Positions 45,533-56,079 of a stretch of DNA of 64,000 bases are shown here, piece after piece. The notes under the pieces were generated by a model. That model saw only the letters and a list, made by a program, of their open reading frames with translations. It was not told the origin of the DNA and did no database searches. The first letter of the stretch is position 1; the number at the start of each line of letters is the position of its first letter. This DNA comes from Desulfomarina profundi. GTDB lineage: Bacteria > Desulfobacterota > Desulfobulbia > Desulfobulbales > Desulfocapsaceae. The stretch spans positions 1,384,501 through 1,448,500 of the forward strand of contig NZ_AP024086.1 of assembly GCF_019703855.1 (NCBI RefSeq), given 5' to 3'. Made by a program: the position numbers and the translations under genes.

Positions 45533-47215
45533 ATGGAAGAGCTTTCCAAATCCCAGAAGGCCCGTATCGCTATACGTACTTTTAAAATTCATGCTGATTC
45601 TCTAACTCTCCAGGGATCTTATAAACCTTCCGGAAGGACAGGGGAAAAACTGGCGGAATCACTGAGACAGCTCAGTCCGGAAATATACGGTTCCATGACT
45701 GATTCGAGAATCGTCGAGTTGAAAGGATTGGAATATGTGATAGACAGGATGCCCTGCGGCATTGAGAACTGCACTCGGCTAATTCTTACCGCACAGGAGG
45801 ATTTTCATGAGACATCGTTCACTGAAATTCTTCCTTTGAAGCGAAGGCGGGTATCCTATGCTGTATCTCCACATGAAATGTGTTTTGTCATAACGCGTGG
45901 TAAAAGTGAGATTTACGATATTCTCACCCATATTACCTTTCTCAACAGTGAGGCCCAGAAAATTTACAGGCAGGCTTTTCATTCAATTGAAGGCATGAGT
46001 CCCGAATGGCGGGAATTTGAAAAGGTTGTGCTGGCTAAAAGGGAGCTTGTCGGTGGTGAACTGGATCAGGCTATCTGGAACCTGTCGATTATCCTGGGAC
46101 GTACATATAGAGAAACCAGGGATACATACGAATATTTTGAGAAAAACAGGAAAGAGCATAAATCTAATAATGGTCTGTTTGCCCTGATCTATCAGATCGG
46201 TATGCGGATTCGGGCCGAGCAGGAGAGCGGCCAGAATGAGTTGACCATTTATTTTACTCCTTCCTTACAGGAGATGATTGGACATCATAAATACGCGTCA
46301 CTCTGGGCAGATTCCCTCAAACGTACTCTCTATCAATCAGGCCTGCATGAGAGGCCTCTCCATGTCATCAGCGCTAATATGCATTCGGTGAGGAACCTTC
46401 TTTATGGTGCGGGAACGTTGGATGATGCAGGGGAAACTGTACCGGAAGATATATATGAAATGGTAAAAAATCTGAGGGACAGAGATGAGCAGGTGATGCG
46501 TTATGGGGGAAAGAATGGTTTTGTTTTTCTTCAGGACAACACTGGTTCAAATATTGATGTGAATATAATAGATTGCAGCCGGATAGTTCCTGAAAAGCTC
46601 CATCCATCTTTGAAAGACTGCCTTTCCAACTGCAGTGATGAGCCGGTGATAATCGTCATCGATTATGCTTTCGGCACTCAGGCATTTGATATCATGGATG
46701 AACTGCTCAGCCCCTTCACTCATAATGATAAGGAGATACAGTTTGATATTCAATCAATCTCCATCATGGGTAAAGCTGGAGTCCTGGCCGGTAAAAAAGG
46801 GGATATCATGCTGGCAAATGCCCATGTTATGGAAGGAACTCCCCATAATTACATGGTGAAAAATGATTTGACTCCGGAAGATTTTGATCAGGATGTTGCT
46901 GTATTTATTGGACCGATGGTGACGGTACTGGGCACGTCCCTTCAGAACAGGGATGTTCTTGAGCGGTTTCATTCATCAAGCTGGAAGGCGATTGGTCTCG
47001 AAATGGAAGGTGGTCATTACCAGCGTGCCATCAGCGGCGCCATTATCCAGGGTCATATCAGTAGTGATATGAAAATACGATACGCCTACTATGCTTCGGA
47101 TAATCCACTTGTCAGTGGTCAGACTCTGGCCTCCGGACCCATGGGCGAAGAAGGGATTGTTCCCACCTATATGATCTCAAAAATTATTCTGGAAAAAATC
47201 TTCAGCGCTTCCTGA
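45533..47215 (+). CDS. Large nucleoside-phosphorylase-like protein of unknown role
   Basis: The 560-residue protein begins with a KARIAIRTFKIHADSLTLQG motif and ends in a module resembling purine nucleoside phosphorylases or nucleosidases: a VLGTSLQNRDVLERF stretch and the ribose-binding-type GLEMEGGHYQRAI. It resembles a family I remember as DUF6909 in related bacteria; that needs confirmation. I do not see a full active site by eye. AGGAG precedes the ATG. The next gene (a histidine kinase) starts two bases after its stop, so the two are co-translated. Confidence 0.7.
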   Translation: MEELSKSQKARIAIRTFKIHADSLTLQGSYKPSGRTGEKLAESLRQLSPEIYGSMTDSRIVELKGLEYVIDRMPCGIENCTRLILTAQEDFHETSFTEILPLKRRRVSYAVSPHEMCFVITRGKSEIYDILTHITFLNSEAQKIYRQAFHSIEGMSPEWREFEKVVLAKRELVGGELDQAIWNLSIILGRTYRETRDTYEYFEKNRKEHKSNNGLFALIYQIGMRIRAEQESGQNELTIYFTPSLQEMIGHHKYASLWADSLKRTLYQSGLHERPLHVISANMHSVRNLLYGAGTLDDAGETVPEDIYEMVKNLRDRDEQVMRYGGKNGFVFLQDNTGSNIDVNIIDCSRIVPEKLHPSLKDCLSNCSDEPVIIVIDYAFGTQAFDIMDELLSPFTHNDKEIQFDIQSISIMGKAGVLAGKKGDIMLANAHVMEGTPHNYMVKNDLTPEDFDQDVAVFIGPMVTVLGTSLQNRDVLERFHSSSWKAIGLEMEGGHYQRAISGAIIQGHISSDMKIRYAYYASDNPLVSGQTLASGPMGEEGIVPTYMISKIILEKIFSAS

Positions 47216-47217
47216 AA

Positions 47218-48687
47218 ATGAAAAAAAAGGAAAAAAGAACAAAAGACGCGTTTAAAGATTTTTTATATGCGCTCTCCCCTTGGGTTCTCGGGGCTGCGTG
47301 TATTCTGCTCTTTTTTGTTCTCACTCTTTTTACTGTAAACAGTTACAGACGTGAAAAACAGCTTGTCCTGGAAGCTCTGACCCAGAGAGGTATAACCGTC
47401 ATGCGATTTATTGCCAGTTATGGCAGGGAACGCATGCGTGAAACGCTCCAGAAGGGCGCCAGCCCTGGAACATGGGAAGAATATGTTCAATCGGCCCTGC
47501 AGCAGGCTGTTGAACAGCCCGGCATTGACTGCGTAGTGTTGTTTGACGGGGATAATAAAATTATCGCTGCTGAAGGAGAGGAAAAATTTTTCCCCGGGGA
47601 GAAGGTTGATGTCGAAACCATTCGTTTTCTCGAGCAATTGAAAGAGGGTGATCGGACTCTTATCGTGTCTGAAAAACTTATAACGGCCAGGGATGGTGAA
47701 AAATATTTTCAGCTGGCCGCACGTTTCAAACCACTCGGTTTTGCAGGACGTTTCCGTCTTATGGGATTGATGGAAGATGGCAATAAAAGAATGATGGGTG
47801 GACATCACAGGCCATTTTCGAAGTTTAGAAGTGAAGTTGATCGTCTCTTTTCGATGAAACCTGTTCTTCTTGTTCGCCTGGAACCGAAGGAGTTCAGTAC
47901 TCCCCTCAGGAACCAGATCATCCAGATGTTGATACTTCTTGTAGTCTTTATTCTTGTGGCCGTCGGAGGGTTTTTATCGCTACTGACCTTGCGCGGCTTG
48001 AAGGATTCCCAGAAAGAGCTTCGCCGGAGTGAACGATTGGCTGCTCTTGGCAGAATGGCAGCGGGCGTGGCTCATGAATTGAGAAATCCACTCAGTTCAA
48101 TCAAAGGGCTCGCTATGCTGATGAAATCAGGTGAAAAAAAGGGGAGCGGGGCAATCGATGAAACCGCAGATCTGCTAGTCGGTGAAGTGGATCGTTTAAA
48201 TCGCGGTATTGAAGAGTTGCTCGACTATGCAAAACCGGACCGTTTGAGAATATCAAAGGCAAACATTAATGGTATCATCAGGAAAACAAGTTCTCTGCTT
48301 GCTGTTGATCTCGACAGTCAGAATATTCAGCTTGATCTGCAACTGGGTTCTGACATACCTGATATCTCTGCTGATGAAGATAAATTGAACAGGCTTCTGC
48401 TCAATCTTTCTCTGAATGCTGTTCAGGCCATGGAGATGGGCGGTACCCTGAAGATCAGTACACGAAGAGAAGGAAAAAATATCATTATTACCGTGGCTGA
48501 TAATGGTCCGGGGATTACCGAGGACCATATGAAAAAAGTATTTGACCCCTATTTCACCACGAAAAGTGCGGGAACAGGACTTGGGCTGGCCATGTGTTCA
48601 AAGATAGTGGAAGAGCATTGCGGAGAAATTTCAATATCCAGTACTGGCAATGAAGGGACAGTGGTGGTAGTGAAGCTCCCTGTTTAA
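47218..48687 (+). CDS. Membrane sensor histidine kinase
   Basis: The 489 residues have an N-terminal membrane helix (about residues 20-42), a periplasmic sensor region (about 43-235), a second helix (about 236-258), then HisKA with the phospho-histidine in AAGVAHELRNPLSSIKG and an HATPase domain with DNGPGI and GTGLGLAM motifs. It resembles ZraS/AtoS-type kinases. No cognate regulator is adjacent; the gene ends at a convergent msbA. Confidence 0.9.
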   Translation: MKKKEKRTKDAFKDFLYALSPWVLGAACILLFFVLTLFTVNSYRREKQLVLEALTQRGITVMRFIASYGRERMRETLQKGASPGTWEEYVQSALQQAVEQPGIDCVVLFDGDNKIIAAEGEEKFFPGEKVDVETIRFLEQLKEGDRTLIVSEKLITARDGEKYFQLAARFKPLGFAGRFRLMGLMEDGNKRMMGGHHRPFSKFRSEVDRLFSMKPVLLVRLEPKEFSTPLRNQIIQMLILLVVFILVAVGGFLSLLTLRGLKDSQKELRRSERLAALGRMAAGVAHELRNPLSSIKGLAMLMKSGEKKGSGAIDETADLLVGEVDRLNRGIEELLDYAKPDRLRISKANINGIIRKTSSLLAVDLDSQNIQLDLQLGSDIPDISADEDKLNRLLLNLSLNAVQAMEMGGTLKISTRREGKNIIITVADNGPGITEDHMKKVFDPYFTTKSAGTGLGLAMCSKIVEEHCGEISISSTGNEGTVVVVKLPV

Positions 48688-48706
48688 AATCAGAATTAAC
48701 CTACAG

Positions 48707-50433
48707 TTATTTGTACTGCATACTGTAGAGCAGCTCATATTCTCCACCTTGGGCGAGCAGGGTGTCATGGGTTCCCTCCTCAACAATTTCTCCATCCTTC
48801 ACCACAATAATTCTGTCAGCATTCTTGATGGTTGAGAGCCGGTGGGCAATGACAAAAGTTGTACGATCCTTCATCAGGTTTTCAAGGGCTTTTTGCACCT
48901 CGCGCTCCGATTCAGTATCCAGTGCGGAAGTTGCCTCATCGAGGATGAGAATAGGAGCATTTTTTAAAATAGCCCGTGCAATGGATATCCTCTGGCGTTC
49001 ACCACCGGACAGTCTGGCCCCATCTTCACCGATAATGGTTTCAAAACCTTTTGGAAGCTCTTCTATAAAACCAAGAGCATGAGCGGCATCAGCAGCTTTT
49101 CTTATATCCTGGTCACTCGCTTTCTGATCACCATAGGCGATATTGTTCCTGATAGTGTCATTAAAGAGAATAGTCTGCTGGGTGACCATGGCTACCTGCC
49201 CTCGCAGTGACTTCATGGTGACATCACGAATATCAGTACCGTCAATAAGAATCGCTCCTTCGTGGAGATCAAGAAAACGGGGGATCAGATTGGTCAGAGT
49301 CGTTTTTCCGCCGCCGCTGGGACCTACAATGGCCAGAGCCTCGCCAGTCGGTACGGTAAGGTTAATATTTGAAAGTGTCGAATTTTTGCCATCGTAACTA
49401 AAAGAAACGGAACGAAATTCAATAGTGGAGTTAAAGGGGAGAGTTCTTTTGCATCGGGTTTGTCCTGAATTTCCGGTTCCATATCAAGCAGATCAAAGAC
49501 CCGGGTGGCAGCGGCCAGTCCCTGCTGGATGGTAGAGTTGATACGGGTGACTCCTTTTACAGGTTCGTAAGCGGCTATCAGGGCAGTGAGAAAGGCAAAA
49601 AAAGTACCCGGAGTTGAATGACCGCTGATGACCTCATGGCCTCCAAACCAGATAATAAGAGCGATGGCAATACCGCCGATAAACTCCATAAGAGGATGTT
49701 GCATACAGCGGTATTTTGCATCTTTTATGGTTATGGAAAAAAGAGTTTCAACCTGATCCCAGAAACGTTTTCCTTCATATTGTTCCTTACAGAATGCTTT
49801 GACAATCCGGTTGCCGGTAATAGTTTCGTGCAGGATATTTGATACATTTGCAACTTCTTCCTGGGTCGAAGTGCTCAGTCGTCTGAAGATTCTGCCGAAT
49901 TTGACAATCGGGTAAGCAGCAACCGGCAAAACGATAAAAGAAAACATGGCGAGTTTCCAGTTCATGTAGAAAACAACACCAAGGAGAATGAGCACCTGGA
50001 AAAAATCCCTTACAACTCCGACCAGGGCATTGGACACGGCCTGCTGCATGAGGGTAACGTCGGAGATTATCCTGGACATGAGTGTGCCGGTGGGCATTGA
50101 ACTGAAGAAGGAGAGAGACTGTTTATGGATATGGTCAAAAATGTCCTGGCGAAAATCCCGGATGACGGACTGGCCGACCTGTTCCAGAAGAAAAGTATAA
50201 ATATAATATGTAACTCCCTTGAGGAAGAAGACGAGAATAACGATTATGGGGAGAAGTTTAAGGAAAAAAAGATTCTTTTCCATGAAGATCTTATCAAGCA
50301 GATCCTTAACCAGATAAGCCTGGGCGCCGGTGAATGCTGCTACGAAAATCATGGAGATCATAGCGATGATCAATTTAGTCTGGTAGGGCTTGATGGTACG
50401 GTAGAGACGGAAAATTATTTCTTTATTAGTCAT
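48707..50433 (-). CDS. msbA: Lipid A exporter MsbA-type ABC transporter, frameshifted
   Basis: MsbA flips lipid A-core across the inner membrane. The first part (50433 to about 49440) holds the six-helix membrane domain; the second (49440-48707) holds the ATPase domain with Walker A GPSGGGKTT, signature LSGGERQRISIARA and Walker B ILILDEATSALD. One additional G/C in the four-G run 49436-49439 yields one frame of 575 residues with the junction SPFNSTIEFRSVSFSYDG. The gene is downstream of a lipid A acyltransferase and of the expected length for MsbA. Confidence 0.9.
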
Positions 50434-50520
50434 GGGTTATAGTCTTTGAGATAATTTTTCAAGCCGATAAGGCAGGCGCAACTTCAGGATCACAGGTATC
50501 AGGCTGATTTTTGTGTATAT

Positions 50521-51450
50521 TCAGAAAAATATCTGTTTCAAGGTTCGTTTTACCGGGGGATAATCGTTTTTATCTTTGGACCAGAGACGATGGAACAGGC
50601 TGAACCACTGTTCCGGGTATTCCCTGATAAATGGTTCATAGAGCTTTATGGCCCGGCTGGAAATATCATTTATATTTTCTTCATTAATTTCATCATAGGC
50701 TGGAAGTTTCACTGTATCGAAATCTATATGCATTTTTCCATCTTTCATATAATATACACTGGTAAGTACAGGAGCACCCGTGCGGAGATGGAGCATGGCC
50801 GTTCCCTTTGCGCAAGCCAGGGGCCGGTTGAAGAAAAGTACCTTTGTACCCCTGCTTGCATAACTCTGATCAAGACTGACGATGAGAAGCCTGTTTCTGG
50901 CAAGTGCCTCTTCAAAAGCTTTCATGCCATCATAACTGCTGACATGTTCCAGGCTCGTTCCGTACCTGGACCGTTGTTTCACAAAATAGCGGTCCGAAAG
51001 GGGATTTGACTGTTTCTGGTAAATAAGGCTGGTGGGGAGTCCGGAAAGATTAAACCAGGCAAAGTAAGCTTCAAACCAGCTTGCGTGGATCGTGGTGAGA
51101 ATAACACCTTTTCCACGGGATAAGGCAGCTTCCAGTTTATCTCTGCCTGAAATTTCCGCATTTTCTATTAATCCTACCAGTTTTCTGCGGTGGAGGATAA
51201 AAACAAGACCGAAGCAACGGGTAAACTGCAAATAGACCCTTCTGAGCAGGCGAAGTTTTTCGCTGTGGTTCAGCTCGGGAAAGACCGTGGAAAGGTTTGC
51301 ATAGGCGACTTGCAGCCTGAAGGGGAAAATTATCCAGGCAATCAGACCGAGTGAGCTGCAGAGCCAGAGAATAACCGGGACAGGAAGCAGGTTGATGAAA
51401 AAAATGACGGATCTGAGGAGAAAATATTCCAGTTTATGTTTGAGTTTCAT
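50521..51450 (-). CDS. Lipid A acyltransferase (LpxL/LpxM, HtrB family)
   Basis: Members add a secondary acyl chain to Kdo2-lipid A. The 309-residue protein has one N-terminal membrane helix (about residues 13-33) and the LPLAT fold with HX4E in TIHASWFE, an SLDQSYASRG motif and the LRTGAPVLTSVYY segment. It lies directly upstream of msbA, a usual lipid A pairing. LpxL or LpxM class cannot be fixed by eye. Confidence 0.88.
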   Translation of the reverse strand: MKLKHKLEYFLLRSVIFFINLLPVPVILWLCSSLGLIAWIIFPFRLQVAYANLSTVFPELNHSEKLRLLRRVYLQFTRCFGLVFILHRRKLVGLIENAEISGRDKLEAALSRGKGVILTTIHASWFEAYFAWFNLSGLPTSLIYQKQSNPLSDRYFVKQRSRYGTSLEHVSSYDGMKAFEEALARNRLLIVSLDQSYASRGTKVLFFNRPLACAKGTAMLHLRTGAPVLTSVYYMKDGKMHIDFDTVKLPAYDEINEENINDISSRAIKLYEPFIREYPEQWFSLFHRLWSKDKNDYPPVKRTLKQIFF

Positions 51451-51692
51451 GTTCTGTTCTACAATTGATTCCGGAAATCCTTTGATTTCAGAAAAGAGTA
51501 TTTAAAAAACGAAATAGTACTACACTACTCTATCAGAGAAAAAAAGGTGTTTCTAGTTTGGATGAGTCATGAATTTTGTCTCATGGAGAAACTGACGGAT
51601 TGTTATTTATCTGTTTTTGTAATATAGACTGGAATTTTACCGGACGCAGGAAGATGTATTTCCATAATTTATTGTTTTCCTCATTCTATTGA

Positions 51693-53819
51693 ATGGGAAT
51701 TAAAGGAAATTTTTTGAATACCATGTTTACAGGTGTTGAGATTACAGAGAAAGTAAAAGAGAAGGTCAATTCGGGGAGTCTGCCCAGGATCGTCTGTTTT
51801 GATTATTTTGATACACTTGTAACAAGAAAAGTATATCCTGAGGCCACCAAAAAACTTGCAGCCCGAAATCTGGCTGTGATCTGTGGGGAGAGTTGCCGTT
51901 GGCAGACCCTGTATGAACTGCGAGCTGGAATAGAAAAGAAACTGTGTAAAGAGAGTGTTGCTGCAGGATTTGATGCGGAATTTACAATTAATGATTTGGG
52001 AGAAGAACTGTTTTCCATCCTGCAACATACCGGATGGCTTCCGGACTGGATGGATGAGAAAACATTTTTTACTTGTTTTATATCCACTGAAATTGCAGTT
52101 GAAAAAAATGTCCAGGAATCATGTTATGTTTTAACGGAATTGTTGAAATTTTTACATAAAAAACAATATGAAATATACATTGTTTCAGATTTTTACTTTT
52201 CCAGAGAACAGTTTCGGCTCCTGCTGGAATATCATGGTATCAGCAAGTGTATTCATGGGATTTTCACATCTGCAGATAACAGGTTAAGTAAAGGTGGAAC
52301 TGGACGACTTTATGAAGAAATTATTTCCAGATTGTCATGTAATGCCGAAGAAATACTTATGATCGGTGACAATCGGCGGGCCGACTATGATATGGCAGTC
52401 AACAGAGGTTTGCAGGCCATGCACCTGGACAGGGGTGAGCAGTATGAAAAATACAGCACACTTCAAATGAAAGAGACTGAAAGCAGTTTGGAGAATGATA
52501 CTCTATCCTCCGTATTCATGGAAATACTGGAAGAACAGGAGGTCAGCTGTTTTGGAGAGATGGGATTGACCCTCTGGTATTTTATCAGGCAGCTTTTTAT
52601 CAGGTTGAACAACGATTCCGTCCATGATGTTTTTTTCTGTTCCAAGGAAGGGGAGTTTTTAAGAAAACTCTTTATTCAATTTCAATTACTCTGTTTCGGG
52701 CGTGAGATTATTCGCAGTCATTATCTGCTGGTATCCAGGAAGGCAACGTTTATCTGTTCCCTTGATTCTCTTGAAAAGGAGGACTTTTCCAGGTTATTTG
52801 CCCACTACAGGGATATCTCCTTCAAAGAATTTTTATTGAGTCTTAATTTTTCCGTCAAAACCGCGAAGAAAATATGTGAACTGCTCGAGTTGCCGTATAA
52901 TACGAGAATTCAGGATCTGGAAAAATCTTTTGAGTTTCAATCCTTTGTCAGCTCAGATATTTTCCGGGATTTCTACGAGATTCATCGTGTAGAACAAAAG
53001 AAACATTTCCTGTCCTACCTTGAAAGTTTTGGAAAAGAAGCAATTTCCCCATCATTCACAATGGTGGATGTGGGGTGGAAGGGTTCAATTCAGAACAATA
53101 TCCGGCGCTGTCTGCCTGAAGACATTGTTGTCAATGGATATTATATCGGCCTGCTGTCCCCGACGGAGGTGACTGAAACTAACAGAAAACATGGTGTACT
53201 GTTCAGTGATGTTCCTGTTCACAGTCCGTTTATCCATGTGTTTAATAACAACCGGTCACTGTTTGAAATGCTGCTCGGGGCCACCCATGGCAGTGCAGAC
53301 GGCTATTTTGATGAAAAAGTCTTTGCAGACGAAAAAGATCATCGAAAAAGCCTGGCATTTTCCCACTCTGGCAAAAATGATCAAACTGTCGTTTCCGTTC
53401 TTGATCTCCCGGAGGAACGGAAACTTTTCAAAGAGAAAATTGAACCCCTGCAGGGAGCATATCTGCAGATGAACAGGGAATTGACAAAAGCTTTTTCTTT
53501 GAGTTTGAAGAATAGTCCGGATTTGCAATGGTTTGCTGAGCGCCATGCAAGGATGGTTTTTTTCCCGGAAAAAAGAGAAGTTATATTTTTTTCCATGCTT
53601 TACCACCTGGAAAATTTTGGTCTTTTTGAGTTTACTGATTTTCAGGTCACAGGAGACATTTCATTTTCCCGGAAGGTAAAAAATCTTCGACTGCTTTTAA
53701 AAGATCCGGCAATGGTTCTTGAGACCGGTGTCTGGCAGCCGGTAATTTTACGACGCCTGGGACTGGAGTTTCTCCAACCCCTGGACGGCAGGAAAAGGTT
53801 TAAACGAATTTTTTCATGA
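51693..53819 (+). CDS. HAD-domain protein in the surface polysaccharide cluster
   Basis: The 708-residue protein begins with a HAD-type hydrolase domain (about residues 25-240): motif I CFDYFDTLVTRK, motif III around SDFYFSREQ and motif IV MIGDNRRADYDMA. The C-terminal 450 residues have no motif I can name. The arrangement matches COG5610-like hydrolases seen in capsule or O-antigen loci. The start is uncertain: other in-frame starts lie to 51723. It precedes the Wzm gene by 154 bases with no clear feature. Confidence 0.75.
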   Translation: MGIKGNFLNTMFTGVEITEKVKEKVNSGSLPRIVCFDYFDTLVTRKVYPEATKKLAARNLAVICGESCRWQTLYELRAGIEKKLCKESVAAGFDAEFTINDLGEELFSILQHTGWLPDWMDEKTFFTCFISTEIAVEKNVQESCYVLTELLKFLHKKQYEIYIVSDFYFSREQFRLLLEYHGISKCIHGIFTSADNRLSKGGTGRLYEEIISRLSCNAEEILMIGDNRRADYDMAVNRGLQAMHLDRGEQYEKYSTLQMKETESSLENDTLSSVFMEILEEQEVSCFGEMGLTLWYFIRQLFIRLNNDSVHDVFFCSKEGEFLRKLFIQFQLLCFGREIIRSHYLLVSRKATFICSLDSLEKEDFSRLFAHYRDISFKEFLLSLNFSVKTAKKICELLELPYNTRIQDLEKSFEFQSFVSSDIFRDFYEIHRVEQKKHFLSYLESFGKEAISPSFTMVDVGWKGSIQNNIRRCLPEDIVVNGYYIGLLSPTEVTETNRKHGVLFSDVPVHSPFIHVFNNNRSLFEMLLGATHGSADGYFDEKVFADEKDHRKSLAFSHSGKNDQTVVSVLDLPEERKLFKEKIEPLQGAYLQMNRELTKAFSLSLKNSPDLQWFAERHARMVFFPEKREVIFFSMLYHLENFGLFEFTDFQVTGDISFSRKVKNLRLLLKDPAMVLETGVWQPVILRRLGLEFLQPLDGRKRFKRIFS

Positions 53820-53973
53820 CTGCGGAGAGGGCGGGGTGAGATCAGGCAACATTGAGATGTTGTTGCTTTTTGACCAAGATTCAGATAGACTGTCATATTT
53901 TTCTCCGGCCCGGACAGCAAAACCATGTTTGCAGAGTCATATAAAATTTCATGGGTAATTTTTTCCTTTCATA

Positions 53974-54774
53974 ATGTCACGATTTTTAAGATTTATTCAT
54001 CTCATTTTTACCCAGCGTCAATTGATTCTGGCACTCTCTAAAAGAGAGATCGCCAGTCAGTACATAGGTTCCATGCTGGGGATTGTCTGGACATTCATTC
54101 AGCCGGCGGTGATGATTTTTGTCTTCTGGTTTGTTTTCAGTGTCGGCTTCAAGACAAAACCGATGAATGATGTTCCTTTTGCTGTCTGGCTGACTGCTGG
54201 AATGGCCCCTTGGTTTGTTTTTTCAGAAATTGTAGTTAAATCAGCCGGCGCTATTGTTGGGTATGCGCATCTGATCAAAAAATCAGTTTTTCCTTCCCAG
54301 ATACTGCCGGTAGTAAAGCTTGTGTCGTCCATGTTCACCCATGCGGCCTTTATTCTGATATTGCTTATTCTCCTTGTATTTCAGAAGGTTTCCTTTGGTA
54401 TTTATGCCCTGCAGTTCTTTTATTATCTTTTCTGTCTTTCAGCTCTTGCTCTTGGGATCGGCTGGATTGTGGCGGCACTGAATGTCTTTATCCGTGATGT
54501 GGGGCAGATTGTGGCCGTAATCATGCAGGTTGGATTCTGGGCAACACCGATTTTCTGGGATATTAATATAATGTCCCCGAAAATACAGGCCTTTTTGAAA
54601 CTGAATCCGGTATTCTATATTATTCAGGGATACAGGGATTCCTTTATTTATGGAGTTCCGTTCTGGGAGCATCCCCGCTATACTCTTTATTTCTGGCTGG
54701 TAACAGTCTGCTGTTTTCTTGTCGGGGCAATGGTTTTCAGAAAGCTTAAAGGGCAGTTTGCGGATGTCCTTTAA
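53974..54774 (+). CDS. Polysaccharide ABC exporter permease Wzm
   Basis: The 266-residue protein has about six membrane helices and the RREIASQYIGSMLGIVWTFIQPA-like N-terminal part (here KREIASQYIGSMLGIVW) typical of ABC-2 permeases that export O-antigen or capsule polymers. Wzt follows after 12 bases. Names Wzm, KpsM and TagG cannot be separated without more context; the Wzt with a C-terminal domain favours Wzm. Confidence 0.88.
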   Translation: MSRFLRFIHLIFTQRQLILALSKREIASQYIGSMLGIVWTFIQPAVMIFVFWFVFSVGFKTKPMNDVPFAVWLTAGMAPWFVFSEIVVKSAGAIVGYAHLIKKSVFPSQILPVVKLVSSMFTHAAFILILLILLVFQKVSFGIYALQFFYYLFCLSALALGIGWIVAALNVFIRDVGQIVAVIMQVGFWATPIFWDINIMSPKIQAFLKLNPVFYIIQGYRDSFIYGVPFWEHPRYTLYFWLVTVCCFLVGAMVFRKLKGQFADVL

Positions 54775-54786
54775 AGGTATTGAGTA

Positions 54787-56079
54787 ATGAAAGAAACTGT
54801 AATTTCCATAGATAACCTGACTAAGACATATAATCTGTATGATTCCCACGCGGATCGGGTCAAGGAAGCTTTCCATCCATTCAGAAAGAAATTTCACCGG
54901 CCTTTTCACGCGTTGAGAGACGTATCTCTTGAGATATTCAAGAGAGAGTTCGTCGGTATTATCGGCAGAAACGGGAGCGGTAAATCAACTCTGCTTCAGT
55001 TGATAACCGGGATTCTCCAACCAACCAGCGGCTCTCTTTCAGTGAATGGTAAAATTTCAGCACTCCTTGAGTTGGGAGCAGGGTTTAATCCTGAATTTAC
55101 CGGGCGGGAAAATGTTTATCTTAATGGTTCTATTCTTGGAATCAGCAGGGCTGAGCTGGATCGCAATTTTGCAAAGATAGAGGCTTTCGCTGATATAGGA
55201 GATTTCATCGACCAGCCTGTAAAAATGTACTCCAGTGGCATGTTCGTCCGCCTGGCTTTTGCCATTGCCATCAATGTCCATCCGGAAATACTTATAGTTG
55301 ATGAGGCCCTGGCTGTGGGGGATATGTTTTTTCAACAGAAATGCATAGCCCACATGGAGAAAGAAATGAAGGCGTGTACCAAGGTTCTTGTGACCCATGA
55401 TATGCATGCTGTAACTAACCTCTGTGAGCGTGTTTTTGTTCTTGACCAGGGCAGACTGATCTTTACCGGGTCACCCCTTGAGGGTGTCGAATATTATACC
55501 AAGGCAATTCATAACGAACTCTACGGTAAAGAAGGTTCAAACCGTTCCGGAAGTGAGGAGGTCGCACAGGCAGTAATGATCCCCACGGAAGATGAAGCTT
55601 CCGGGTGGATTGATGTCCGCTCAGAATCTATTGCCGGGGCCAGTGATGTCATTATAAGAAAAGTCAATCTCAAATCGAAGAAAAGTGACATTGTTTCTTT
55701 CGTGAAGGCCGGTGATGATCTGTACATACGCATGATTATAGATTGTCGTGCAGACTTGGATAATGCCATTTTCGGATATATCATCAAGGATAGAATCGGC
55801 AACGGTATATCCGGTGATAATTCCCTGAGTCTGGCTTCGTCATCTTTCTGTCTGAATAAGGGGCTTCACCAGGTTTGCCTGAAAATACAATGGCCGGATA
55901 TAGCGCCGGATGAATACCTGATAACACTTGGTATCGGGCAGGGAGAACATCCCCTGAATCACGTGATCCAGTGCTGGGCACATAATGTTATTCTGGTAAA
56001 GGCATTGAGTACGGACAGGGTGGTTCATGGCATTTTCACAAATCCGATTCTGGAATGCGAGGTAAGAGCAATTGATTGA
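54787..56079 (+). CDS. Polysaccharide ABC exporter ATPase Wzt with C-terminal domain
   Basis: The 430-residue protein has the ATPase domain with Walker A GRNGSGKSTL near residue 60, signature YSSGMFVRLAFA and Walker B ILIVDEALAVGD. Residues of about 270-430 form a beta-sandwich-type extension like the O-antigen-binding domain of Wzt, which recognises the capped end of the polymer. It works with the Wzm upstream. Confidence 0.88.
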   Translation: MKETVISIDNLTKTYNLYDSHADRVKEAFHPFRKKFHRPFHALRDVSLEIFKREFVGIIGRNGSGKSTLLQLITGILQPTSGSLSVNGKISALLELGAGFNPEFTGRENVYLNGSILGISRAELDRNFAKIEAFADIGDFIDQPVKMYSSGMFVRLAFAIAINVHPEILIVDEALAVGDMFFQQKCIAHMEKEMKACTKVLVTHDMHAVTNLCERVFVLDQGRLIFTGSPLEGVEYYTKAIHNELYGKEGSNRSGSEEVAQAVMIPTEDEASGWIDVRSESIAGASDVIIRKVNLKSKKSDIVSFVKAGDDLYIRMIIDCRADLDNAIFGYIIKDRIGNGISGDNSLSLASSSFCLNKGLHQVCLKIQWPDIAPDEYLITLGIGQGEHPLNHVIQCWAHNVILVKALSTDRVVHGIFTNPILECEVRAID

